Part shown: positions 46,309 through 59,326 of the stretch, in pieces
Layout: each line of letters starts with the position of its first letter
How positions within the stretch are numbered: position 1 is the first letter of the stretch
Origin: Cryptomeria japonica
Lineage: Eukaryota > Streptophyta > Pinopsida > Cupressales > Cupressaceae
Assembly: GCF_030272615.1 (NCBI RefSeq)
Contig: NC_081409.1
Coordinates: 473,984,573-474,048,572, forward strand
DNA length: 64,000 nucleotides
Direction of reading: 5' to 3'
Made by a program: the position numbers and the translations under genes
The notes under the pieces: generated by a model
The model's database searches: none
Told to the model about the DNA's origin: nothing
The model's input: only the letters and a program-made list of their open reading frames with translations

Positions 46309-47110
46309 CTATCTTGTAGGATTTACCGATGCAGAAACATTTTTCCTTGTCAATTTCTCACTTGTAACCATAAGAGTACTTACCGGTTTAGAATCTCTCA
46401 TGCCAAATTTCTTCAACAATTCCCTAACATACTTAATTTGACAGATGAAAATACTTTTATCGGTTTGACTAATCTGCAAACCTAAGAAAAATTTCATTTC
46501 CCCAATCATAGACATTTCAAATTCCCTCTCCATATTCTTAGAAAATTCCATGCATAACTTATCTTCACCTCCAAAAATGATGCCATTAACAAATACTTCA
46601 AATAATCAATATATCATCATCAGAGACCTTATAATATAAATTAATGTCAACATTACCCTTAGTAAAACCAAGCTTCAAAAGATATTTATCCAACCTTGCA
46701 TACCAAGCTCTAGGTGTTTGTTTCAATCCATATAAAGTTTTCCTTAACCTACAAACCATGTTTGTATCATCTGAAAGTGAAAAACCATCAGGTTGCTCAA
46801 TATAAACTTTCTCATCAAGATCCTCATTCAAAAATGCACACTTAATCCATATGATAAACCTTGTAGTTTTTATGGGCAGCATAGGCAAAAAATAATCTTA
46901 CAGCTTAAATCCTAGCTTCGGGTGCAAAAGTCTCTCCATAATCAATTCCTTCCTTCTGAGAATATCCTTTACAAACCAATCTAGCCTTATTCCTTACAAC
47001 TTGACCATCCTCATTTAATTTATTCCCAAAAACCCATTTAGATCCAATAACATTCTTATTTTTAGGCTGGGGAACTAAAGTCCATGTGTTATTCTTCTCA
47101 ACTTGATCTA
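46309..47110 (-). pseudogene. copia reverse transcriptase of element D
   Basis: Starts with WLKAMKEELDQVEKNNTW and VIGSKWVFGNKLNEDG (about 47140-46990), then NKARLVCKGYSQKEGIDY, MVCRLRKTLYGLKQTPRAWY and FFLGLQISQ. In the next frame at about 46575-46600 the catalytic Y-V-D-D position reads F-V-N-G, so the active site is lost. Frameshifts near 46890 and 46590. Confidence 0.9.
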
Positions 47111-48360
47111 ATTCTTCTTTCATAGCTTTCAACCAACATTTATCTTTACATGCTTCAATTACTAATACCGGTTCAACTTGAGAAATTAAACATACCTCAG
47201 TAGTTACCAATCTTCTTCTTTTCATCACTCCATTGTTCTTATCCTGAATGATTCGATCTTCTGAATGATTCAATCTCACATACCTAGGAGTCTTCTGACT
47301 CAATGTTCCTCTTCCTGGTTCTTCAGTTACTGTTGAATTTTCTGATACAGCCGAAGTAATTGGTTCAACACTCTGTTCTGGTAAAGATTCTACCGGTTCA
47401 GATACAATCATTTTCACCATCGGTTCTTGCTCATAAACTCTGATTTGACTTCTATTCAGCTCATTCACCTTGATATTAGCACTCTCCACAATTCTTTGCA
47501 ATCTCTTGTTATAACATCTATATGCCTTGCCTTCATTAGAATAACCAATAAATATGTCTTCATCACATCTAGGATCAAATTTGCTAATGATATCATCTCT
47601 CCTGATATAACATTTACTACCAAATATTCTAAAATACTTAAATGTAAGTGTATTGCCAAACCATAATTCATAAGGTGTCTTACCGGTTTCTCCTTTGATA
47701 TGTACACTATTGAATGTATAAATCGTTGTGCTCACTGCTTCTCTCCAGTAGATATGAGGTAGACTAGCTTCAATCATCATTGTTCTAGTAGCATCCAAGA
47801 TAGTTATGTTCTTCCTTTCGACAACTCCATTCTGCTGAGGTGTTCAGGGAGCAGAAAATTGTCTCCTTATACCATGATTCTCACAAAAGTTATTAAACTC
47901 ACTAGATGTGAATTATCCACCATGATCTGACCTCAAACATTTAATCTTCAATCCTTTCTCTGTCTCAACTTTAGCCTTAAAGATTTTAAACTTTTCAAAA
48001 GCCTCAAATTTCTCCCTTAGAAAAGTAACCCACATCATTCTAGAATAATCATCAATGATTAGCATAAAATATCTATCACCTTAAAAGCTTTTAACTCTAG
48101 AAAGGCCACACAAATCAGTATGAATAAGATCAAGAACATCATTAGATTTATCTTGTATACTCCTAAAAGAGGTTCTGACCTATTTACCCATTTGACATTC
48201 TTTACATACCGGATTATAGGGCTTCACAATCTTAGGTATATCTCTAACTGCCTTAGTTAAACTGATGTTTACAATGCAATCAAAATTCACATGACATAGC
48301 CTCTTATGCCATAGCCAACTCTCATCAATTTGTACAATTAAACATGTCTTTTTCATCGGA
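47111..48360 (-). pseudogene. copia integrase of element D
   Basis: Pre-integrase zinc motif (WHKRLCH...CKECQ, about 48315-48195), core with IHTDLCG, LRSDHGG and QNGVVERKN (DDE residues visible) and the copia C-terminal part (GKTPYELWFGN, FRIFGSKCYIR). Internal stops occur after MGK, SF, HGG and SAP. Minus-strand sequence from 47798 down is a long open frame. Confidence 0.9.
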
Positions 48361-48820
48361 ATTCAAATAAAATATATTACCTTTTGTCTCTGTACTGATT
48401 GCAATCTCCAAACAAGATCTACTAATGATTTTGCATTTTCCATCCTTGAACTGTAATTGAAATCTCTTATCCACCAGTTGTCCTACACTCAAAAGATTAT
48501 GCCTCAAACCTTCAACAAAATAAACATTATTAGTATTGTGCTTACCATCCGATGATATAGTTCATTTTCCTTTGATCATAAATGCTTTGTCATCTCCAAA
48601 TCTAACCAGACCGCCATCAAATTCTTGCAAAGATAGAAACTTCATTTTATCTCTAGTCATATGATGTGAACATCCACTGTCAATTACCCATTCATCCTTG
48701 TCTTCAATTTTAGCAGCAAGTGCCTTCTCTGTAGGTACATTCTCTTCCACTGTCAGAACCACTAGCAAAGTCTTATGTCGGCTCATCATCAGAATCAATA
48801 ACACCTTCCTCATCCGCTAT
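48361..48820 (-). pseudogene. copia protease of element D
   Basis: Contains WVIDSGCSHHMT (catalytic D-S-G, about 48690-48660), then VRFGDDKAFMIKGK and NLLSVGQLVDK, the usual copia protease/pre-integrase series. Frames are split near 48560-48510. Confidence 0.88.
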
Positions 48821-48869
48821 ATAGCATGATCTGGGGTTAGGCTTAAATGATCTTCTCACTCTCTCTTCA

Positions 48870-49776
48870 AATCTTGAATTTCTTTCAAGGCATCTAGATG
48901 TAAAATGACCAATCTTATTACATGCAAAACATTTAAAAGGTGATTTCCTTCATACTTACTTCCTACCAATCCTTTAGGTACTCTTCTAGCAAATATTGCT
49001 TCAAGTTGCTCAAACTCATCATCTTCTCTCTTCATATCATCCAATTCCTTTGCATATATATTTTACCAATCTTGCTTAGAGGTTGATGATGCAGATGCAT
49101 GAAAAGCAGGTTTAGACTTCACAGCTCCAGAAGGTTCAAATTCTTCAATCTCAAAAGAAGATAATTTCCCAACCAAGGTATCTTTGTTGACAGAAGTATT
49201 AGCCATAGTTCTCAATTCATTAATTGTAATAGCCTTCATTTTGTAATTCGATGGTAGGGCTCTCTGAACTTTAGAAACTATTTCATCTTCACTCAGAGTT
49301 CCACCACAACATTGAATTCCCATAACAATCTCATTTCCCCTTTTCATGAATGCAATAATCCTTTCATCTTCTTCCATCTTTAGGTTTTTATATCTCACCT
49401 GGTAACCATCAAGTTTAGCAATCTTCACAGTAGAGTCACCTGCATTAAGAGTCTCCAACTTATCCCATATATTCTTTCTAGATGATTTGTCAGTTAATCC
49501 CATTATTTATTGATTAGAAAGTGCACACAAGAGGGCTTCTCTTGCTCTACAATTATTCTCAAGCTCCTTATCCAATTTTTTCAGAGGATTGCCAGATGCC
49601 GGATTATGAGGTGCAACATCATTCTGTATGATCTTCCAAATCTCCTTACTGAGACATCTCAGATGAGTCTCCATCTGAATCTTCCATACTACGTAATTTG
49701 TTCCATCAAGTCTAGGAATATCTCTCCGAAAGATAGCTTCAAATGAACTAGATGAACTTGAACTGTTAGTCGCCAT
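48870..49776 (-). pseudogene. copia gag of element D
   Basis: ATG at 49776 (MATNSSSSSSSFEAIF), then LDGTNYVVWKIQMETHL, a UBN2-type gag start. An in-frame TAA lies at 49509-49507; the frame continues to 49063 (DERIIAFMKRGNEIVMGI, ALPSNYKMKAITI). A CCHC knuckle (CFACNKIGHFTSRC) is read in another frame at about 48890-48935. Confidence 0.88.
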
Positions 49777-49820
49777 AGGATCTTCCTCGAGCGGTTAATC
49801 TTTCTGCAGAGAGGACCAAA

Positions 49821-49832
49821 GCTCTGATACCA
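49821..49832 (-). other. primer-binding site of element D (tRNA-iMet type)
   Basis: In element sense TGGTATCAGAGC, two bases after the 5' LTR. This is the classic plant copia PBS complementary to initiator methionine tRNA. Confidence 0.95.
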
Positions 49833-49834
49833 AT

Positions 49835-50826
49835 TGTTAGACAGTTCAAATAACCGGAAGATAACTGAGAGGGGGGGTGAATCAATTGTCACAGATTACC
49901 AAAACATTTAGCAATTAAAACTTTAATACCGGAACCCAAAACATTAATACCGGAATGCTTAAACCAAATACCAAAATAGCAGTTAAACCAATTAAGCATA
50001 AACAATAATCAGAGAATAAATACCATCCACATGACACCAAGATTTATACGTGGAAAACCCGATAAAGGGAAAAAACACCGTGGGAAGCCTACCCACAGTC
50101 AAATAATACTTCTACAGTAAGTATGTGAATTAGAATAGAGGGGCCTGCACTTGCAGGAAGGCCAACATCCTAGAGCACACTGCTCATCACAAAAGGAGTC
50201 TCACTAACTACATAGAAATCCAGACTACAATCTGGACGAAGGAATGAACTGCAAAGATAGCATCTCCTATGCTTGAGTAGAGTTCTGGTTAAGCTCAATA
50301 CCAGACGACTAAATCCTCTTACATAAACCCAACTCGAACTCCAATGATTGACGAAATCCTTTGCCTAAATGATATTACATTATTTGCACATTACATATCC
50401 ATATCCCTTTCCTGTATCCCTGATGATCTAGAATGAGATCTTACATCATATATATACAAACCCTGGACCATAAACAATCAAGTCGGCCACCAGACAATAA
50501 ACCAATTACATAATTACAAAACATGTCGGCCTTAGACCAAAAAAATAATATCCAACTCATAAGACATCCCAGAAACACATCAAGAGGTCCAATCCACACA
50601 TTACATTAAGTCAGTTCATAACCTAGATCAACCGAGACCCAATATAGGTCCACACGCTAAAGCAATGATTCCAATCCGCAAGTCTCGAACATGATCACCA
50701 TCAGCATCCTAAATCCATACTAGAAGCTGCACCAACACCACTTATGCAATCCATCAAAGATCTTCATCAAAGCTCTGTCGGTAAAACCCTCACTGAAACC
50801 ACAAACGAAGCTTCCAAGCAAACAGG
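49835..50826 (-). repeat. 5' LTR of element D, outer ~220 bp deleted
   Basis: Aligns with 44026-45011. Homology stops at AAGCAAACAGG (50826), followed directly by element C sequence. Confidence 0.9.
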
Positions 50827-51090
50827 ATATATTAAAATAAAAACAAATAATGGATCTTTTAGTGAAAATCACATTGTCATGCTCTCTGACCCCAAAAAAG
50901 TAAAAAGAAATGACACATCCAATAGTTAAAACCTCTTTAAGGTGCCCAAGGATGGAAGGTTTGACACTCTCCCCATGAAATCATATCAAGACAAATCATC
51001 TATGTTTATCGAAGAAACCATCAAAACAAACATTGGGACAGAGGAGGTACCACACAACATCTTTCTTGCACAATCATTGACGCAAATCGA
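50827..51090 (+). pseudogene. element C pol linker upstream of RT
   Basis: Matches B 34945-35200 (IKIKTNNGSFSENHIVMLSD, then SYQDKSSMFIEE and HNIFLAQSLTQ), with stops. Confidence 0.75.
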
Positions 51091-52000
51091 ATGACCAAAG
51101 TTCACAAAGTTCTTCACAGAGAGATAAATTTTACATGGTCATACGTAGATATGCCTGTAATTGATAATGATTTGGTTATGCATCACTTGACAATCACTCC
51201 TAGCACAAAACCAATCAAATATAAATTGTGTAAGACGTATTCACAAGTAGCATTATTAGTGAAAATTGAACTTGAAAATTTATTTGATGTGAGCTTCATA
51301 GACCAATTGATTACCCAGAATGGATTACCAATCTTGTCCCTATTAGAAAACCAGATGGCAACATAAGGGTTTGCGCCGAGTTTAGAGATATAAACAAGGC
51401 TTGTCCCAAGGATGATTTCCCATTACTAAACATTGATTTAATCATCGATCTCATAGCAGATGCAATATTATCACTTATGGATGGATTCTCTGGATACAAT
51501 CAGATAAATATAGCACCTGAAGATCAACACAAGACAACATTCACATGTTCATGGGGTACCTTTTGTTGGAATGTCATGCCCTTTGGATGAAAGAACGTGG
51601 GTGTCACATATCAGAGAGCCATGACAACAATCTTTAACAACATCATGCATATTACTGTGGAAGATTATATAGATTCAATCTTTTGGGCAAATCAGTTACA
51701 AGGGAAGAACATTTGGATATTCTATCAGTGATTTTTTATCGTTTGGAAAAGTAAAAAGACAGATTGAATCCCAAGAAGTGTGTCTTTGGAGTGACTTCTG
51801 GGAAACTCCTAGAATACATTGTCTCATAATGAGGTATTGAAGAAGATCCACCAAAAGCCAGAGAAATGTTATAGTTGCCTCATCCTAGGAACATCAGTCA
51901 ACTTAGATCATTGCAAGGAAAGCTCCAGTCAATCTATAGATTCATAGTGCAACTCACAGATAAGTGTCATTTGTTTCAACATTTGCTTCACAACAACATC
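51091..52000 (+). pseudogene. reverse transcriptase of element C, dead
   Basis: Recognisable pieces: FTWSYVDMPVIDNDLVMHHL, NKACPKDDFPLLNIDL, LSLMDGFSGYNQI, GTFCWNVMPFG. The catalytic motif at 51666-51677 reads Y-I-D-S instead of Y-V-D-D. Frameshifts lie at about 51300, 51590, 51680 and 51870, with stops at 51588 and 51829. Confidence 0.88.
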
Positions 52001-52470
52001 AAGTTTAAGTGGGATGACAAATACCAACAAGCTTTTCAATTGCTTAAAGACAATCTCTTGAATCCACCAATACTTATGCCACCAATTCAGGGAAAACCGT
52101 TGTTACTCTACATATCAGCAACAACAACACTCGAGGTACTCTTGGCACAACAAGAACATGAAGAAAAAGAGCGAGCTATCTACTACATTAGTCACACATT
52201 GGTTGGATATGAAATTAATTAAACTCCAATTGAGCATGTGTGTCTTGCCATAAATTTTGCTTCACGGAATTTACATCATTACATGTTAACTCATAAAACA
52301 AAGCTCGTAGCAAGAATTGATCCACTAAAGTATCTAATCAACAAAGAAACTCTCACAAGTAGGCCCTGGCTAAGTGGGTCATAACGTTAAGTGAATTCGA
52401 CATTGAGTATGTAGACAGAAAATCTATCAAAGGACAAGTCATTGCAAACCAACAAATGCACCAAGGATCG
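52001..52470 (+). pseudogene. first RNase H domain of element C
   Basis: ILMPPIQGKPLLLYISATTT and AIYYISHTLVGYEIN match B. The first catalytic aspartate is absent, as in B. A stop at about 52220 and frameshifts follow. Confidence 0.8.
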
Positions 52471-52499
52471 ACGATTCTCTTATTGTATCAGAATTTCTA

Positions 52500-53010
52500 G
52501 ATGAATCCATCTTCATAGTGACAAAATCAATATTATGACAATTATACTTTTATGGTTCATATACACAACATGGAGAAGGTACATTCATACTCTTCATCAC
52601 ACGTCAAGGGGATTCTATTCCTAAATCATATTGGCTATCCTTCTCTTGCACGAACAATATTACAAACTATGAGGCTTTGACAACAAGTCTACAGATTGCA
52701 GTTCAGTGGAAGATCCAAGAACTTCATGTTTTTTGGTACTCTCAACTTGTGATTCGTCAAACAAATAATGATTATCAGACTAAAGATGAAAAACTAATGC
52801 CTTACAAGAAAATGGTGGATGACTTCAAGAAATACTTCACATAGATAGTCTTTGAGAAAATATCAAGAGAGAATAATTGAGTTGTAGATGTTATGGCTAC
52901 CATTGCCTCTTTGATCAACATGCCACATAATGAGACTTGTTGTGAGTTCTTGGTGGATAATCTTTTGGTCCCCACATATGAGATCACTCTATCTGAATTA
53001 ATGTGTTGTT
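52500..53010 (+). pseudogene. second RNase H (aRH) of element C, catalytic residues lost
   Basis: Collinear with B 36620-37144, but LYFDGS reads LYFYGS, AEYEA reads TNYEA and FGDSQ reads FWYSQ, so three active-site positions are gone. A stop lies near 52842. Confidence 0.8.
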
Positions 53011-54278
53011 GGTCCTGATTTGCCTTGGTACGGTGACATTTTTAGTTACCTTCGTGATAACACCCTTCCACCTAACCTTTCTAATAACCAACGTTGTACC
53101 TTCATCTGTCAAACCTCCTGTTACGTCATCATAGCCGACAGGCTCTATCAACAGAGTCTCGATGGTACTCTTCTTAGATGTTTAGAGAGAGACGAAGCTC
53201 AAATCACATTGTGTGTAGTCCATGAAGGTATATGTGGGGCTCACTCTAGTGGTCCAACCTTAGCTAAGAAACTTATGAGGACTGGTTATTACTGGCCTAC
53301 AATGAAAAAAGACCTATACCAATTTGTCAAGAAATGCAAGCAGTGTCAGATTCATGGAGACCTCATTCATGCACCAGCACACGAACTTCAACCGATCGCT
53401 ACTCCATAGCCCTTTTGTCAATGGGGACTTGATCTTGTGGGAAAGATTCACCCTCCATCCTCCAACAACCATAAATTCATTATTATAGCCACTGAGTATT
53501 TCACAAACTGGATTGAGGTTGTCCTTCTCACCCAAATCACCAGTAAGCAGATTGCAACTTTCATCCTCAATTATATCATTTGTCAATACGGTGTTTCCCT
53601 TTCCATTGTCATAGACAATGGGTGTCCCTTCAAAAATTAGGATGTTTGTGAGCTTTGTGGCTGATTTCATTTCCATCATCGTTTTTCCACTCATACTACC
53701 CCCAAGGTAATGGTCGAGCTAACGCATCTAACAAAACTATTCTCGGGATCCTTAAAAAGGCAATTGATGACGTTGGTCGCAGTTGGCACATCCAATTTAA
53801 TCTTGTACTATGGGCCTATCGCACAAGTGTTTGCACACCTACCAGAGCTACTCCCTATTTACTTGTCTATGGTGTTGAAGCCATTTTGCCCATTGAGGTT
53901 GAGTTGCCATCTTTATGGGTCTTATTATGTGATCTTATCAGTGACAAAGACTATAAGGTCTCTTTCTTGCAAGATTTGGAATTGTTAGATGAGCATTGAC
54001 AAACGATATTCAAACACTTGAAATCATATCAGTAGCGTATGAGTCACAGTTACAATGACAAGGTAAAACCTTGCATATTGAGGTGGGTGACTTGGTCCTA
54101 ACAAAAAACCCTAAAAATCAGCAGGTTTGAGAAAAGGGGCAAGTTTGAACCAAATTGGCTTGGCCCTTATGTCATCACAACAGTTTATGGCTCAGGTGCA
54201 TATCAGTTATCAACACCAAAAGGAGAACCATTGGATGATTCTATCAACAACATGCACCTTTGCAAATTTTATACATAG
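53011..54278 (+). pseudogene. integrase of element C
   Basis: 53020-53409 holds LSNNQRCTF, HEGICGAHSSGPTLAKKL and CKQCQIHGDLIHAP. 53437-53640 holds the core start (IHPPSSNNHKFIII, IVIDNGCPFKN), then 53655-53999 in another frame (NWHIQ-like SWHIQFN, LWAYRTSV). C-terminal tail to the TAG at 54276-54278. Stops at about 53407 and 53638 and frameshifts break it. Confidence 0.87.
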
Positions 54279-56259
54279 CTTTTCAAAGAATCCTAACTAA
54301 AAATTGAAAAAAAAAATCAAAAAATGTCAAAAATACAAAAAAAAAAATCAAAAAATGTCAAAAATACAAAAAAAAAAAAATTAAAAATTAAAAAATCAAC
54401 ACTTTGGTGGAAACCTGGTGAACAAGTGCCTTGTTACACCAAAAAAATGGAAAAAAAAATTGTCACTTTGGTGAAAACCTAGCAAACAGATGCCTTGTGA
54501 CACAAAAAAATTGAAAAATGGAACAAAGTAAAGAGAAATAAATTCATACAACGGTGAAACCACTTCGGTGGTGCCTTGGGCAAGTGTCATGGTGAAAACC
54601 GACTTACCGACACCATATGTAGAGCCTTTTTCTCCTCCCTCCTTTAGGACTCAATTTTTCCCTTTCACTTTGCATATACTCATAGCCTATCATTCCATAA
54701 TAAACCTGCTCATCCCCATCATGGCTTGTTACTGATCTTTCTAAGATTGGTTCACCAATAATAAAACCCCTTTCCATCTCTTTCCTTCACCCATAATAAA
54801 TCAGATCTTATCTATAATTGAGGGCATATCCTAAACCTAGCGATGGAAATGGATCCTTGGCATCACATGTTTTGAGGAGCATCGTCTTTTCATTACTTCC
54901 TTTTTTTTTCACACAGTCTACAATAAAAGATCACTTCCATCACCAATCCACAATAAAGTTTTCACTCTTCTTTGCAATAAACTATCAATTTGATGGAATA
55001 AGACAATTTCAAATGAGACACAAGTGGCAACGAGCTTTCAACAAATCAATCTTTCGGCAGACTTTGACTACAATAGGGTTTTTCAGCATTATCTTTCCTT
55101 TATCAGTATGACAACATTATGACGAGATCAAACATGTTAACATATGTGGCAAGATACACTTATAACTTAAGTATTTCAATTTATTTTGGTGTCAAGTCTT
55201 TGATTTTCTTTTGATTTTATCTTTTGTGGTGTCATTTTCCTAATGCTTCTCAAGGATGTCTATGACTAGAGTAGTCGAGATGGGGCATGATCACATATTT
55301 TTTGTTTGTGGATTGTCTCTTAGTAATAATATGGATCATCCAAGGATATGAGGACATAATGAGTCTAGAGTGGGGCATTCTTTGTTTGTGACTATCTCAT
55401 TTCCATGCAAATGATACAATGACTATCTAGGTCGAACCTATATTTGGATGGTCACAATACATTTACCATAATAAGCTCAAGGATGATAATAGCACAAGAA
55501 TCTCATTCACCTCCATATCTTCTACCTTTCGTCCCCCTTTCCCATGCATCCTTCATCGTCCTTCCCTGAGCCCATGTAGTCCGAAATCACATGGCTGAGT
55601 ATCATGACACACTAAAAACATATGCCTTTCATCTAGCAATCATCTGCATCATCATATGTTAGTAAGCATTAATCATGTAAATAGAAATCATAGTTCCATC
55701 CATCCTACATATCAAAACATTAGTTTGCATATAATCATATGATAAGCATGCACATAAGATCACATCTTGCATAGACTACTTTTTAGCACATCATATAAGC
55801 ATAATTGTCATACATGCGTCCATCATACATCATCATAGCATAGAATACCTGCATCATCATAAATAGGAGCATTACATCATCATGCATTATAAAGCATATA
55901 GAATCATAAATGCATTTTAGTACATCACATTGCATCATAGATCATATAAAGACATCATATAGATTAATTGCATCTATCACATTTGCATCGTAGGAACGTC
56001 ATAAATAAAATGCATCTCATAAACATCATAAAGCATATAGAATCACATATCATAAGCATAATCACACATCCATCACATAAGATCACATAGTATATAGTCA
56101 ATGCCAAAAATAGATCCTCTCGCATATATATCAAAAATGATAATGTGTCATGACACAATGATGTCAAAAATTATATGACTACAAAATCACCCTCAAGTAT
56201 CTACATCATTGTAAAACAACTAATTCAAAATGGACTCAAGAGAGCAATGATGAACTATC
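54279..56259. other. element C 3' spacer between integrase and antisense PMD gene
   Basis: Non-coding. A-rich runs at 54300-54520 are interleaved with TTTGGTGAAAACCT/GCCTTGTGACAC motifs; 54600-55600 is homologous to the B spacer; 55600-56160 is CATCATA-rich. Confidence 0.6.
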
Positions 56260-58129
56260 TCCCTTAGAGTCGGTAGGCCTCGACAAAATCTAATCTCCCA
56301 AGGGTCCAGCCCTTGGATCCCCCCATTATCCTCCCCCTAAACTTGTTGGTGGTGGTGGCCTCATGACTCCACTGCTGGATTCCCTCTGTCTATCTCTCCT
56401 AGAGGTAGTTTGTGATTCTTTCCTGTAGCTCCTTGCCCTAAGATTAGGAGGAACAACAGCCTCATATAGGTTCCTCCAGTAACTGATCTCCCCCCCAACC
56501 CTATGACAATATGTGTATCCTGAACCATTGTCCCCATGTTGTGTGTCCCTCTTTGTTTGGATGGTCTCCTTTGCGACAGTGTATCACTCAATTCCTCAGT
56601 CTCACTCATCTTTGACCTCATGTAGCTCTCATTTGAGTTGAGATACCTCTCCCTCCAGGCCCTTTATGTCATCGGCCTATTCCTGTCCTAGCTCTCTAAG
56701 CCTAACTAGCTCATCTCTCTCATCCTCTCCCCTTGCGGCCTCTCCCATCTCCTCTCCTCTCCCACCCTAGTGTAGGGCATCGTGTACCTGTGCATGTATC
56801 TATGCATGTGTTGGTTGTCCTCCCCTACCTTTTTGTGGTCTAGGTGGCCTCCCACCTTGATCTCCATTCCCTCCCTGTTGGCCTCCATCTCCTCCATCTT
56901 CCCATCTCCCCTGCACTATCCTCCTAGCTCCCCCTCTCCTTTGTTTGGGCCTCCCATCCTCATTATTGTCATTGTCATCCAATCCCACTGGTGGCTCCCC
57001 TAGTCTGGTCAATGGTGGGAATGTATGTGCCTTGAAGTACACCTCATAATCTAGCATCATCCCTATGTCTACCACATCCCTTTGCATGTCCCAGAGCATA
57101 GGGACAAGTGCTCAAAATTCTGCCACTATGACCTCATGACAAAATCAGTCCCCAATCTACCTACTTCCATACAGTCTGTTCAAACTCCCCAGAACCTCTC
57201 GACATATGTTGTACACGACTGAACTCTCTAGATACTTTATCTGGTAGTTATCTATCCAAAATATAGGGCATCTGCGCAATCAAACACCTGATATTGTAAC
57301 AAAATGGCAACTCTTTGTCATCCTCAAGTTAGTCCTCACAGTCTAGATATGGTCTCCAGATAATTGAGTCAATGACATCAATAACTCATCACCAGTAATC
57401 CAACTTCCCTAACCAAGGCTAGGAAGTAATCATTGAGTAATAATGAATATATACTTAACCATGGCCTCTGAACCTGAAGCATACTGATCTGGTGACTGAT
57501 ATATGCTCATAAGCCCAAACCTATAATAATGTCACCCCGCATCGGAGGCCGCATCCTTCGAGGTATACAAACTAGTGCAACTCATGATAAAAGTGGATCA
57601 ATACACACATATCCCATGCAAATCTAGTACTATGTGTCATAAGATTCTCCATGGCTCGCCCCCAACTGATAGCCAATCCATATGTCATCCTAGGGCACAA
57701 GAATCTATTACTCACCCCACCCACAAACGTTGTCTGAACATGTCCACTAACATGCATAACGTCCCAATTGATATGTCCTCGGATCTCTAGGTTTGGATCC
57801 CCATAAACTCATTGCAAAGCATCCAACGTCCCGATCATATGCCACCAGCTCTCCAGTGATGGGTATCCTTAGTATCATGTGGACGTCCTCCAAAGTCATG
57901 GACATCTCACCAGTCAATAGATGGAAAGAGCAAGTCTTTGAGTACCACTGCTCAGCTAATGAAATCAGTAGTCCCATGTTCGTCCAGATCTTAGGCATGA
58001 ACATCATGTGTCTCAATCCCATGGCCTCTATCACTCTATGATCATCCTCGGTCAATTGTGGTTGTATCCTTTGTGTCATCGGGTATCTCTCTCGAGACTC
58101 CAACGGAGCTAGGTACTCCTACAATCATA

Positions 58130-58450
58130 CCAAGAAAAGTGCATTATCTCTATCAATCCTAGTAGTACTTTATGTTTATCACATAGTGTTGCTTATCTAT
58201 CCTATGTCTACAGTGCCTATGTTTATCACATGGCATCGCTCAGTCAAGTTTATCCTAGTGGTACTCATGTTTATCATATGGTACTACTTATATTAGGATT
58301 TATCTTTCTAGTGCTTATGTTTATCACATGGTGCTATTCCTATCAATGTATAGGTTTATCACATTGCATTGAATCCTATCTCTATTGGGGCACTTGTCAG
58401 TTTATCATCTCGACGGTTTATCCAATTAGTTGCATATGTGTATCACATTG
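58130..58450 (-). repeat. degenerate TTTATCACATGG array in PMD intron (C)
   Basis: About eight units of TGTTTATCACATRGTR on the plus strand, the counterpart of the GTTCATCACAAAG array of B and A. Confidence 0.65.
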
Positions 58451-58489
58451 ATATTGATTTTTGCCCTAATTTTTGCCTACCTAACATAT

Positions 58490-58765
58490 ACGCACTAATC
58501 GTACATATATGCACATTTGCCTGACACATACATGTTTTGACACACATACGCACCATTGTTTGACGTAGACGTGACTCTACCACCTATACACAATTTTACT
58601 TCACACATATGAGCCACCATCTGACGCAAACACGGTTTCAGCACCTATACGCGACCTAACCACATACGCACATTCTGCGACCATATGCACTATTACATGC
58701 ACATACGCAAATTACCTAAACCTATATGCGTCATCACATCATATACGTCATCAAATGCTACCTAT
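58490..58765 (-). repeat. degenerate ~20-28-bp minisatellite in PMD intron (C)
   Basis: On the minus strand, repeated TGCGTATGTG / GACGCATATAGG / CACGTCTACGTC units, counterpart of B 42395-42665. Confidence 0.65.
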
Positions 58766-59034
58766 GTGCATTTAGAACCTAAAACCCTACAACCATGTTT
58801 GCTCTTTACATGATTTTCTACCCTAATAAATGCAAATGTACAAGCAAGTGTGAGGTACATATCGGCTCACCCATGTCTGTTGGCCGCTCAAAGCGTCAAA
58901 CTTAATCAAATCGATGCAATCCAACTGTCATGGCTCTCCAATTGCTAACTACTCTCTTTTAGCTCCTTGGATGCTATGTGCTCTGATCTCTCAAATGTTA
59001 TGGATACAAATGAGCATGTTTCTACCTGTGGTTG

Positions 59035-59043
59035 TTATATATA
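59035..59043 (-). promoter_or_regulatory. TATA box of the antisense PMD gene (C)
   Basis: TATATATAA on the minus strand about 105 bp upstream of the exon 1 ATG, at the position equivalent to the B TATA box. Confidence 0.55.
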
Positions 59044-59312
59044 GGTTGTGGAACCCTAATGGGTTGTGCTCGCCTCTCGATGCATTTTTCTTGTTCATTG
59101 ATCCCCTTTGAGTCTAGTTTTCACATGCTTAAACCTGTCATCTTATCCCTATCCCTTATCGCCTTTCTTTCCTATCGAGAGATTGTTTATAGTTTTTTTC
59201 GAAAAAAAGTTCACCCGATCTCTTAAGGGGGTATACCACTCTCGTAGTGGACCAAATGTTGTATTAGTTTATCTTATTTTCTTTCAGTCAACGCGACAAG
59301 CTGCATTATCTC

Positions 59313-59326
59313 AAAGAGGGGCAAAA
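59313..59326 (+). other. polypurine tract of element C
   Basis: AAAGAGGGGCAAAA directly before the 3' LTR. Confidence 0.9.

Larger units (their letters stand above)
44026..50826 (-). mobile_element. Ty1/copia retrotransposon D, 5' LTR truncated
   Basis: A copia element on the minus strand: gag, protease, integrase, RT, RNase H in copia order, tRNA-iMet-type PBS, polypurine tract and LTRs. The 3' LTR is complete (1220 bp); the 5' LTR lacks about 220 bp of its outer end, where sequence jumps directly into element C RT. The coding region has many stops. A partial LTR comparison suggests roughly 8 percent divergence. Lineage is probably Tork/SIRE-like from the RNase H and gag wording (tentative). 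Confidence 0.92.
56260..58931 (-). pseudogene. antisense PMD gene of element C, degenerate
   Basis: The proposed exon 1 (58931-58863, 23 codons) keeps GLHRFD and RPTDMGEP but has two stops, and its donor reads ATATGT. Intron 58119-58862 (744 bp) keeps a TAG acceptor. Exon 2 starts at 58118: ESRERYPMTQRIQPQL, KTCSFHLLTGEMSMTLEDVH and MILRIPITGELVAYDRD match B, followed in other frames by GGVSNRFLCPRMTYG, WDMCVLIHFYHELH, the Gly/Asp/Arg linker at about 56800-57000 and a coiled-coil remnant (ERDELVRLRELGQE, 56640-56720). The end near 56260 is approximate. Heavily mutated but collinear with B over its full length. Confidence 0.8.
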
